Positions 1 through 5,805 of a stretch of 6,461 nt of DNA are shown here, in pieces. The stretch is from the NCBI GenBank assembly GCA_025465145.1, contig JAODNS010000197.1, positions 1 to 6,461 on the forward strand, in the 5' to 3' direction. The stretch is from Frankiales bacterium (lineage in GTDB: Bacteria > Actinomycetota > Actinomycetes > Mycobacteriales > SCTD01). The position numbers and the translations under genes are program-made. The first letter of the stretch is position 1, and every line of letters starts with the position of its first letter. The notes under the pieces are model-generated. The model saw only the letters and a program-made list of their open reading frames with translations. It was not told where the DNA came from and ran no database searches.

Positions 1-1912
1 TGGAGCCGGCGAGGAACGCGCCGAGCGGCTGGTAGCCGAGGGCGAACCCGACGGCGACCGGCGAGAGGACGGCGAGCAGGCCGGGGGTGGCGAGCTCGCG
101 CAGCGAGTCCTTCGTGCAGATGTCGACGACGCGCGCGTAATCGGGCTTCTCCGTGTAGTTCATGATCCCGGGCTTGGTGCGGAACTGCTCGCGCACCTCG
201 AACACCACGCGGCCGGCGGCGCGGGAGACCGCGTTGATAGCCAGGCCGGAGAACAGGAACACGACGGCCGCGCCGATGATGAGGCCGAACAGCAGGTTCG
301 GCTTCTCGATCGACAGCGAGAAGTCGCCGGCGCGGCGGCCGGCCTCGACGAGCGAGCGCTCGACCTCGGTGCGGAACGAGCCGAACAGCGCGGTCGCGGC
401 GAGCACGGCCGTGGCGATCGCGATGCCCTTGGTGATGGCCTTCGTGGTGTTGCCGACCGCGTCGAGGCTGGTGAGCACCAGCGCACCGGCCTCGGTGACC
501 TCGCCCGACATCTCGGCGATGCCCTGCGCGTTGTCGCTGATCGGGCCGAAGGTGTCCATCGCGACGATGACGCCGACCGTGGTCAGCAGGCCGGTGCCGG
601 CGAGGGCGACGGCGAACAGCGCGACGACGGTCGAGCCGCCACCGAGCAGGAACGCGGCGTAGACGGCGCCGCCGATGAGCAGCGCCGAGTAGACGGCCGA
701 CTCGAGGCCGACCGAGATGCCGGCCAGGATGACCGTCGCCGGCCCGGTGAGCGAGCTCTTGCCGATCTCGCGGACGGGCTTGCGGTTGGTCTCGGTGAAG
801 TAGCCGGTCAGGACCTGGATCAGCGAGGCCAGCACGATGCCGATGATCACGGCGCCGATGGCGATCAGCCGCGGGTCGCGGTCGGACTGCGCACCGCCGT
901 CGAGGCCGTCGAAAGTGCTCGGCAGGTAGGCGAAGGCGGCGATCGCCACGAGCACCGCGGAGACGACGGCCGACAGGAAGAAGCCGCGGTTGATGGCGGC
1001 CATGCCGTTGCGGTCGTTGTCGCGCGGCGAGGTGCCGTAGATGCCGACCAGCGCGGTGAGCACGCCGATCGCGGGGACGATGAGCGGGAAGACCAGGCCC
1101 TGCGAGCCGAACGCGGCCTGTCCGAGGATGAGCGCGGCGACGAGCGTCACGGCGTACGACTCGAACAGGTCGGCCGCCATGCCGGCGCAGTCACCGACGT
1201 TGTCGCCGACGTTGTCGGCGATCGTCGCGGCGTTGCGCGGGTCGTCCTCAGGGATGCCCTGCTCGACCTTGCCGACGAGGTCGGCGCCGACGTCGGCCGC
1301 CTTGGTGAAGATGCCGCCGCCGACACGCATGAACATCGCGAGCAGCGCGCCGCCGAAGGCGAAGCCCTCGAGCACGCGCGGCGCCTGCTCGTCGTAGGCC
1401 AGCAGCACGATGGAGGCGCCCAGCAGGCCGAGCCCGACCGTGAACATGCCGACGACGCCACCGGCGCGGAAGGCGAGCCGCAGAGCCTTCTTGCTGCCCG
1501 ACTCGTTGGCCGCATTGGCGACGCGCAGGTTGGTGCGGGTCGCGAGCGTCATGCCGATGAAGCCGACGAGCGCGGAGAAGCCGGCGCCGACGAGGAAGAA
1601 GATCGAGCGCCCGATGCGCACGGAGCTGCTGTCGGCCGGGAGCAGGAACAGCAGCAGGAAGACGATCGCGGCGAACACCGCGAGCGTGCGGAACTGGCGG
1701 CGCAGGTAGGCAGCGGCGCCCTCCTGCACGGCCTTGGAGATCTCGATCATCTTCGGAGTGCCCTGACCAGCGGCCAGGACCTCCTTCGCGAACACGGCGG
1801 CGAAGCCGAGCGCGACGAGCGAGATGAGCAGGATCACCGTGACGATGGTCTTGCCGTTGCCGGTGACCGAAGCGAGCCGCTCGCCTTCGGCGGCGAGGGT
1901 GAGCGCGGACAT
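1..1912 (-). CDS. hppA: K+-insensitive proton-translocating membrane pyrophosphatase (partial, C-terminus outside window)
   Basis: This integral membrane pump hydrolyses pyrophosphate to two phosphates and exports H+ across the cytoplasmic membrane. Codons 1-637 are present. The ATG at 1912-1910 follows AGGAGG (1917-1922) by four bases. Seen: a first hydrophobic helix at about residues 22-41, the motif EGAAAYLRRQFRT (64-76), the substrate-binding GGGIFTKAADVGADLVGKVE stretch (198-217, with D207, D211 and K215), the tandem NVGDNVGD (234-241), and many hydrophobic segments. GNTTKAIT (487-494) has Lys491 and Thr494. In this family Lys at this site marks the K+-independent H+ pumps, where K+-dependent enzymes have Ala. 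Bacterial members are usually about 660-800 residues. The missing tail should carry the last helices and the GGAWDNAKK-type motif. No frameshift was seen. It lies 173 bases downstream of the anti-sigma gene. Family assignment is near certain; the ion subtype rests on the signature. Confidence 0.97.
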   Translation of the reverse strand, partial: MSALTLAAEGERLASVTGNGKTIVTVILLISLVALGFAAVFAKEVLAAGQGTPKMIEISKAVQEGAAAYLRRQFRTLAVFAAIVFLLLFLLPADSSSVRIGRSIFFLVGAGFSALVGFIGMTLATRTNLRVANAANESGSKKALRLAFRAGGVVGMFTVGLGLLGASIVLLAYDEQAPRVLEGFAFGGALLAMFMRVGGGIFTKAADVGADLVGKVEQGIPEDDPRNAATIADNVGDNVGDCAGMAADLFESYAVTLVAALILGQAAFGSQGLVFPLIVPAIGVLTALVGIYGTSPRDNDRNGMAAINRGFFLSAVVSAVLVAIAAFAYLPSTFDGLDGGAQSDRDPRLIAIGAVIIGIVLASLIQVLTGYFTETNRKPVREIGKSSLTGPATVILAGISVGLESAVYSALLIGGAVYAAFLLGGGSTVVALFAVALAGTGLLTTVGVIVAMDTFGPISDNAQGIAEMSGEVTEAGALVLTSLDAVGNTTKAITKGIAIATAVLAATALFGSFRTEVERSLVEAGRRAGDFSLSIEKPNLLFGLIIGAAVVFLFSGLAINAVSRAAGRVVFEVREQFRTKPGIMNYTEKPDYARVVDICTKDSLRELATPGLLAVLSPVAVGFALGYQPLGAFLAGS

Positions 1913-1961
1913 GCGTCCTCCTGGTTCGGCGCGGGTCCTCGCGGTGCGAGGCCTGCGGGGT

Positions 1962-2008
1962 GGCACAGCGAAGTGGCGCTGCGGAGTGCGCAGCAGGGCA
2001 CAGCGAAG
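1962..2008 (-). repeat. Direct repeat - hairpin - direct repeat in the hppA upstream region
   Basis: Two identical 12-base copies of GGCACAGCGAAG (1962-1973 and 1997-2008, plus-strand reading) lie 35 bases apart, start to start. Between them is a perfect 6-bp inverted repeat with a 5-base loop: GCTGCG (1978-1983) and CGCAGC (1989-1994). GTG at 1973-1975 and CAC at 1999-2001 could extend the stem across an internal loop. The block lies 50-96 bases upstream of the hppA start codon, so it is either in the 5' leader or around the promoter. Role unknown: a paired protein-binding site, an RNA structure, or chance in GC-rich sequence. Confidence 0.5.
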
Positions 2009-2041
2009 CCGGCCGCGCGGGAGCGGGCCGGGGGCGACGCG

Positions 2042-2047
2042 AGTGTA
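2042..2047 (-). promoter_or_regulatory. Possible -10 element for hppA
   Basis: On the minus strand this reads TACACT, which fits the actinobacterial TANNNT -10 pattern. It lies in the 173-base gap upstream of hppA, about 130 bases before the start codon. No convincing -35 hexamer is seen at 16-18 bases. If it is real, the repeat-hairpin-repeat at 1962-2008 lies in the transcribed leader. This is a weak call from a short motif. Confidence 0.2.
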
Positions 2048-2085
2048 GCGGCCGGGCTAGTCCGGAGGGCCTACCGGGTGGCGCC

Positions 2086-2550
2086 TCAGGCGCGGGCGAC
2101 GGAGGTGGCTCCGGGCGCGACGTCCGCCGCGAGCGGCCAGCGCAGCGTCACGGTCGTCCAGCCGGGACCGGCGTCGACCGCGCAGTCGTCCACGAGCCCG
2201 CTCAGCACGGCGAGCGCGACGTCCGGGTCGGCCACGTCGCCCTCGTCGTCGACCGCCTCGAGCATGTCGCCGGCGGGGTCGTCCGGGACCGGCCCGGCCG
2301 CGGGGCCCTGGTCGGTGACGGTGACGGTGAGCCCGCCCGGCTCGTCCGCGACCGTGATCCGCACCGGGACGTCCTGCGCATGCCGGGCGTGCAGGGCGAC
2401 CGCACGTGAGGCGGCCTCGCCGATGGCCAGCCGGAGCTCGTCGAGCAGGCCGTCGTCCAGCCCGGCCCGCCGGGCGGCGGCCACGGCGACGAGGCGCGCG
2501 GTCCGCACGTGGGCGGGCAGCGGCGCAAGCGTGAGCTCGACGAGGGCCAT
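2086..2550 (-). CDS. RsbW-like ATP-binding/anti-sigma regulatory protein, BldG partner, with degenerate GHKL motifs
   Basis: This 154-residue soluble protein lies directly downstream of bldG (12 bases between stop and start). It matches the position of SCO3548, the reported antagonistic partner of BldG in S. coelicolor (from memory). The N-terminal layout is that of the RsbW/SpoIIAB GHKL fold: helix 12-35, then an N-box-like stretch DELRLAIGEAASRA (37-50), a beta strand at 62-68, and a G1-like VTVTDQG (76-82). Glu45 matches the catalytic Glu of SpoIIAB, but the N-box Asn position four residues later is Arg49. The G1 box lacks its second Gly (DQGPA, 80-84), and the region where a G2 glycine motif is expected reads DVALAVLSGL (110-119). 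An acidic segment fills 90-110, where the ATP lid would be. The family is supported, but ATP binding and kinase activity are doubtful. There is no Shine-Dalgarno before the ATG at 2550, so translation is probably coupled to bldG. Confidence 0.88.
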   Translation of the reverse strand: MALVELTLAPLPAHVRTARLVAVAAARRAGLDDGLLDELRLAIGEAASRAVALHARHAQDVPVRITVADEPGGLTVTVTDQGPAAGPVPDDPAGDMLEAVDDEGDVADPDVALAVLSGLVDDCAVDAGPGWTTVTLRWPLAADVAPGATSVARA

Positions 2551-2562
2551 CGGGAGGGGCGA

Positions 2563-2904
2563 CTAGTCCGTCGCTGCGACGGCCTCTTCGACGGACGCGT
2601 GGATCGGGAAGACCTTGGTCAGGCCCGTGATCCGGAAGATCTTGAGGATGCGCTCCTGCGTGCAGACCAGGCGCAGCGAGCCCTCGTGCGCGCGGACGCG
2701 CTTGAGGCCGCCGACGAGGACGCCGAGGCCGGTCGAGTCGAGGAACTCCACGCCCTCCATGTCGACGACCAGGTGGTACTGGCCGCTGCTCACGAGGTCG
2801 ATCAGCTGCTCACGGAGCTTCGGCGCCGTGTAGACGTCGATCTCGCCACCCACGACCACGACGGTGCGCTCACCCTCGGTGCGGGTCGACAGGGACAGGT
2901 CCAC
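2563..2904 (-). CDS. bldG: Anti-anti-sigma factor, STAS domain, BldG-type
   Basis: This 113-residue cytoplasmic STAS protein acts in partner switching: unphosphorylated it binds an anti-sigma factor and releases the target, and phosphorylation on serine disables it. The whole length is one STAS domain. GGEIDVYTAPKLREQL (19-34) forms the first strand and helix, and VVDMEGVEFLDSTGLGVLV (46-64) holds the phosphorylation loop with Ser57 in DSTGLG. RILKIFRITGLTKVFPIH (85-102) is the C-terminal helix and strand. As I recall it, the sequence is almost identical to Streptomyces BldG, including the length and the acceptor Ser57. BldG is needed there for aerial growth and antibiotic production. The GTG at 2904-2902 is chosen because GGAGGAG precedes it and homology starts exactly there. 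The open frame extends further upstream, but that extension is Arg/Pro-rich and antisense to the helicase. It is first in a two-gene unit with the anti-sigma partner. Confidence 0.96.
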   Translation of the reverse strand: MDLSLSTRTEGERTVVVVGGEIDVYTAPKLREQLIDLVSSGQYHLVVDMEGVEFLDSTGLGVLVGGLKRVRAHEGSLRLVCTQERILKIFRITGLTKVFPIHASVEEAVAATD

Positions 2905-2908
2905 GGGT

Positions 2909-2915
2909 CTCCTCC
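2909..2915 (-). promoter_or_regulatory. Ribosome binding site fixing the bldG GTG start
   Basis: The minus strand reads GGAGGAG, four bases before the GTG at 2904. It is a strong Shine-Dalgarno and excludes the longer upstream frame. It lies 11 bases downstream, in the sense of bldG transcription, of the hairpin at 2927-2946. Confidence 0.85.
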
Positions 2916-2926
2916 ATGCAGCATGC

Positions 2927-2946
2927 GGGGGGCTGCAGAGCCCCCC
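2927..2946 (-). promoter_or_regulatory. Perfect 8-bp hairpin in the bldG upstream/leader region
   Basis: GGGGGGCT (2927-2934) and AGCCCCCC (2939-2946) are perfect inverted repeats around a four-base GCAG loop. Seven of the eight pairs are G-C. Read in the bldG direction, the stem ends 11 bases before the Shine-Dalgarno. No U-run follows, so it is not a classical intrinsic terminator. It could be a leader RNA structure affecting bldG translation or stability, an attenuator, or a protein-binding palindrome. The sequence shows the structure, not the role. Confidence 0.6.
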
Positions 2947-2966
2947 GGTCGTGTCGTACGTCGCGC

Positions 2967-2986
2967 GCAGTCCGACTGCGGACTGC
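2967..2986. promoter_or_regulatory. 20-bp perfect inverted repeat, operator-like, in the bldG/helicase divergent region
   Basis: GCAGTCCG (2967-2974) and CGGACTGC (2979-2986) are exact reverse complements separated by ACTG. The size and dyad symmetry suit a dimeric DNA-binding regulator. The site lies 63 bases upstream of the bldG start codon and about 76 bases upstream of the helicase start. It could also fold as RNA if transcription starts further upstream. The regulator is unknown. Confidence 0.5.
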
Positions 2987-3008
2987 TCGGCCGTACCCGG
3001 CGTGTCCG

Positions 3009-3016
3009 TAGATCTA
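3009..3016. promoter_or_regulatory. TAGATCTA palindrome, possible shared promoter core
   Basis: This 8-bp perfect palindrome is the only AT-rich spot in the 158-base divergent interval (2905-3062). Because it reads the same on both strands, it could supply -10-like sequence either way, but neither TAGATC nor TTAGAT is a good -10 match. No clear -35 box was found for either gene. It marks where a promoter could lie, nothing more. Confidence 0.2.
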
Positions 3017-3052
3017 ACCGCAGCGGCGCCCGGCGCTCCCGTCAGGGATGAT

Positions 3053-3056
3053 GGAG
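3053..3056 (+). promoter_or_regulatory. Ribosome binding site favouring the GTG start of the helicase
   Basis: GGAG lies six bases before the GTG at 3063, which is normal spacing. The in-frame ATG codons at 3048 and 3051 have only AGGG (3044-3047), touching the first and three bases from the second. That is too close for good initiation, so the GTG start is preferred. Confidence 0.6.
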
Positions 3057-3062
3057 CCCGCC

Positions 3063-5366
3063 GTGACCGCCCCCCAGACCTTGCTGAGCAGGCTGCTGCT
3101 CGACCCGACCCGGGCGGACCGGGTGACCCACGTCGAGCACGTGCCGGCGCGCACCGGCCGCCGCGCGGACTGGCCGGCGTGGACCGATCCGCTGCTGGTC
3201 GAGCGGCTGGCCCACCTGGGCGTACCCGCGCCCTGGGAGCACCAGGCTCTCGCCGCCGACCTGGCCCACGGCGGCTCCTCCGTGGTGCTCGCGACCGGCA
3301 CCGCGTCGGGCAAGTCGCTGGCGTACCTGCTCCCCGTCCTGTCCGCGCAGCTCGGCGACCCGCGCGCCACCGCGCTGTACCTGTCGCCGACCAAGGCGCT
3401 CGCGACCGACCAGCTGCGGGCCGTGCGCGGCATGTCACTGGCCGCGGTCCGCGCGGCGACGTACGACGGCGACACCCCGCGCGAGGAGCGCGACTGGGTC
3501 CGGCAGCACGCGACGTACGTGCTCACCAACCCCGACATGCTGCACCGCGGGATCCTGCCGAGGCACCCGGACTTCGCGCGGTTCCTGCGCGGGCTGCGAT
3601 ACGTCGTCGTGGACGAGTGCCACACGTACCGCGGCGTCTTCGGCTCGCACGTCGCCCAGGTGCTGCGGCGGCTGCGGCGGGTCTGCGCGCGGTACGGGAG
3701 CTCGCCCGTGTTCGTGCTCGCCTCCGCAACGGTGTCCTCCCCGGAGGAGTCGGCGGGGCGCTTGACCGGGCTCGAGGTGGTGCCGGTGACGGACGACTGC
3801 AGCCCTCGCGGCGCCACGCAGTTCGCGCTGTGGGAGCCACCGCTGATGCCCGACTACGGCGGCGAGCACGGCGCACCGGTGCGGCGGTCGGCGACGGCAG
3901 AGGCCGGCGACCTGCTCGCCGACCTCGTGGTCGAGGGCGCGCGCACGATCGCTTTCGTCCGGTCACGACGAGGGGCGGAGTCGGTGGCGCTGAACGCGCG
4001 GCGGGCGGTGTACGAGGCCGAGCCCTCGCTCGCCGGCCGGGTCGCCGCGTACCGCGCCGGCTACCTGCCGGAGGAGCGGCGTGAGCTGGAGCGGCGGCTG
4101 CAGAGCGGCGACCTGCTGGGGGTCGCGGCGACGAACGCGCTCGAGCTGGGCGTCGACGTTGCCGGGCTGGACGCGGTGGTGCTCACCGGCTGGCCGGGGA
4201 CGGTGGCGTCGGTCTGGCAGCAGGCCGGCCGGGCCGGGCGCGCGGGTCAGGGCGCGCTCGCGGTGTTCGTGGCGCGCGACGACCCGCTGGACACCTACCT
4301 CGTGCACCACCCGGACGCGCTGTTCGGCCGGCCGGTGGAGACGACGGTGCTCGACCCGACGAACCCGTACGTCCTCGGGCCGCACCTGTGCGCCGCCGCC
4401 GCCGAGCTGCCGCTCACGGAGGACGACCTGCCGCTGTTCGAGGGCGCGGAGCCGGTGCTGGCCGACCTGGTCCGGCGCGGGCTGCTGCGGCACCGGCCGA
4501 AGGGCTGGTTCTGGACGTCGCGCGAGCGGCCGGAGGTGGACATCCGCGGCGCGGGCGGTCCGCCGGTGCGACTGGTGGAGACGGGTACGGGGCGGCTGCT
4601 CGGCACCGTCGACGCGTCGTCCGCGCACGGCCAGGCGCACACCGGCGCGGTGTACCTGCACCAGGGCGAGCCGTACGTCGTCGAGCAGCTGGACCTGGCG
4701 GAGTCGGTCGCGCTGGTGCGGCCCGACGACCCGGACTACTCCACCTCCGCGCGGGACGTCACGGACATCCGGGTGGTGGAGGAGCTCCGCGGGTCGTCGT
4801 ACGACGGCGTCCGGCTGTCCTTCGGGACGGTGGACGTGACGAACCAGGTCGTGTCGTTCCTGCGCAAGCGGATCGGGTCCGGCGAGATCCTCGGGGAGGA
4901 GCCGCTGGACCTGCCGGCGCGCGAGCTGCGCACCCGCTCCGTCTGGTACACGGTGTCGGCGGGGCTGCTCGGCGAGGCGGGCCTGGAGTGGGCCGACGTG
5001 CCGGGGGCGGCGCACGCGGCCGAGCATGCCGCGATCGGGCTGCTGCCGCTGTTCGCGACCTGCGACCGCTGGGACATCGGCGGGGTGTCGACCGCGCTGC
5101 ACGAGGACACCGGCGAGTGCACCGTGTTCGTGTACGACGGGCACCCGGGTGGGGCGGGGTTCGCCGAGCGCGGGTACGTGCGCGGCGCCGCCTGGCTGCG
5201 GGCGACCCGCGAGGCGATCGCGTCGTGCGAGTGCGCGACCGGCTGCCCGTCGTGCGTGCAGTCGCCCAAGTGCGGCAACGGCAACGAGCCGCTGGACAAG
5301 GCTGGGGCCGTCCGGTTCCTGGACGTCGTGCTCGCCAGCGGTCTGGAGCAGGTGGCTGCGGGGTAA
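3063..5366 (+). CDS. Superfamily 2 DEAD/DEAH-type helicase with C-terminal DUF1998 cysteine cluster (MrfA/YprA-like)
   Basis: This 767-residue ATP-dependent nucleic acid helicase resembles B. subtilis MrfA (YprA), a mitomycin-damage repair helicase related to yeast Hrq1, and actinobacterial proteins such as Rv3649. The motifs are complete and in order: Walker A TGTASGKS (78-85, Lys84), SPTKALATDQ (Ia), TNPDMLHRGI (Ib), DECH (184-187), SAT (221-223), ATNALELGVDVAGLD (motif V) and QQAGRAGR (386-393). The C-terminal third carries the DUF1998 region with Cys722, 724, 728, 731 and 737 in a CxCx4CxxCx5C layout. This is likely a structural metal site, as proposed for the family. A role in DNA repair is inferred from the family. 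The GTG start is preferred by its GGAG; ATG codons at 3048 or 3051 would add 5 or 4 residues. It is divergent from bldG and followed after 33 bases by a small membrane protein. No mrfB-like exonuclease gene adjoins it. Confidence 0.95.
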   Translation: MTAPQTLLSRLLLDPTRADRVTHVEHVPARTGRRADWPAWTDPLLVERLAHLGVPAPWEHQALAADLAHGGSSVVLATGTASGKSLAYLLPVLSAQLGDPRATALYLSPTKALATDQLRAVRGMSLAAVRAATYDGDTPREERDWVRQHATYVLTNPDMLHRGILPRHPDFARFLRGLRYVVVDECHTYRGVFGSHVAQVLRRLRRVCARYGSSPVFVLASATVSSPEESAGRLTGLEVVPVTDDCSPRGATQFALWEPPLMPDYGGEHGAPVRRSATAEAGDLLADLVVEGARTIAFVRSRRGAESVALNARRAVYEAEPSLAGRVAAYRAGYLPEERRELERRLQSGDLLGVAATNALELGVDVAGLDAVVLTGWPGTVASVWQQAGRAGRAGQGALAVFVARDDPLDTYLVHHPDALFGRPVETTVLDPTNPYVLGPHLCAAAAELPLTEDDLPLFEGAEPVLADLVRRGLLRHRPKGWFWTSRERPEVDIRGAGGPPVRLVETGTGRLLGTVDASSAHGQAHTGAVYLHQGEPYVVEQLDLAESVALVRPDDPDYSTSARDVTDIRVVEELRGSSYDGVRLSFGTVDVTNQVVSFLRKRIGSGEILGEEPLDLPARELRTRSVWYTVSAGLLGEAGLEWADVPGAAHAAEHAAIGLLPLFATCDRWDIGGVSTALHEDTGECTVFVYDGHPGGAGFAERGYVRGAAWLRATREAIASCECATGCPSCVQSPKCGNGNEPLDKAGAVRFLDVVLASGLEQVAAG

Positions 5367-5399
5367 GGATCCCGTAGTCCCCTACCTCTGGAGCTCCTC

Positions 5400-5786
5400 A
5401 TGGTCGGTCTCGGTCTTCTGCTGCTGGTCCTGTCCGGCGCCCTCACCGCCGCCGTCGCGCTGAACAACACGGACGCGGCGAACGCGTCCGCGTTCGGGTA
5501 CTCGTTCTCCGGGCTCAGCACCGGCGGGCTGTTCCTGTTCGGCGCCCTCACCGGCCTGGTCTTCGGGCTCGGCCTCGCGATGATGCTGGCCGGCGCGGCC
5601 CGCCGACGCACCCGCCGTCGTGGGCTCAAGTCGCAGGTCAAGGCGGTGCGTTCCGAGCGCGAGTCGCTGGCCGAGGAGAACGCCCGGCTGCAGGCCGAAC
5701 TGGAGGCGTCGCGGGGCGGCGCTGAGGTCTACCCGGCCGAGGGTGGCCGGCACGCGGAGACCAAGAGCGGGATGTTCCGCCGATAG
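5400..5786 (+). CDS. Small membrane protein, two helices plus basic loop and coiled coil (LapA-like layout)
   Basis: This 128-residue protein has no assured function. Hydrophobic segments lie at about residues 2-21 and 42-64, joined by a short polar loop containing NNTDAANASAFGYSF. A strongly basic stretch (RRRTRRR, 68-74) follows, then a charged helical segment (77-105, with SERESLAEENARLQAELE) that should form a coiled coil. A polar tail ends in a basic MFRR. By the positive-inside rule, both termini and the coiled coil would face the cytoplasm. The NTD...F motif between two helices, followed by a coiled coil, resembles LapA-domain (DUF1049) proteins, but this is judged by eye. GGAG at 5390-5393 gives a six-base spacing to the ATG. 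It is 33 bases after the helicase stop, so it is probably co-transcribed; whether the two products cooperate is unknown. Confidence 0.85.
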   Translation: MVGLGLLLLVLSGALTAAVALNNTDAANASAFGYSFSGLSTGGLFLFGALTGLVFGLGLAMMLAGAARRRTRRRGLKSQVKAVRSERESLAEENARLQAELEASRGGAEVYPAEGGRHAETKSGMFRR

Positions 5787-5805
5787 TCCCGCGCGCAGCT
5801 CCGGC

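Noticed and set aside
162..1709. Several plus-strand open frames (162-662, 1041-1397, 1410-1709)
   Set aside because: All lie antisense to hppA, whose conserved motifs run through the whole stretch. Their Ser/Thr/Pro/Ala composition is typical of shadow frames.
2081..2093. GCGCC-TCA-GGCGC hairpin at the anti-sigma stop codon as a terminator
   Set aside because: It has only five pairs and a three-base loop, overlaps the stop codon, and is not followed by a T-run. This is too weak to call in such GC-rich sequence.
1960..2566. Plus-strand open frames over the anti-sigma gene and the hppA upstream gap
   Set aside because: They are antisense to a gene supported by position and fold, with no ribosome site or motif of their own.
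2905..3438. Upstream extension of the bldG reading frame to an ATG at 3438 (291 residues in total)
   Set aside because: The added sequence is Arg/Pro/Gly-rich, antisense to the helicase, and has no STAS homology. The GTG at 2904 has a strong ribosome site and matches the 113-residue BldG length.
2864..4084. 406-residue open frame on the plus strand
   Set aside because: It is a different frame of the helicase region, Arg/Gly/Ala-rich and without motifs. Open frames without stops are expected at this GC content.
3963..5144. 393-residue open frame on the minus strand
   Set aside because: It is antisense to the intact helicase, with His/Arg/Gln-biased composition and no recognisable domain.
5362..5386. 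Possible small fold between the helicase stop and the next gene (GTAG/CTAC and GGTA/TACC)
   Set aside because: It has four-base stems only and lies within a 33-base gap that looks like an operon junction, so it is not a convincing terminator.
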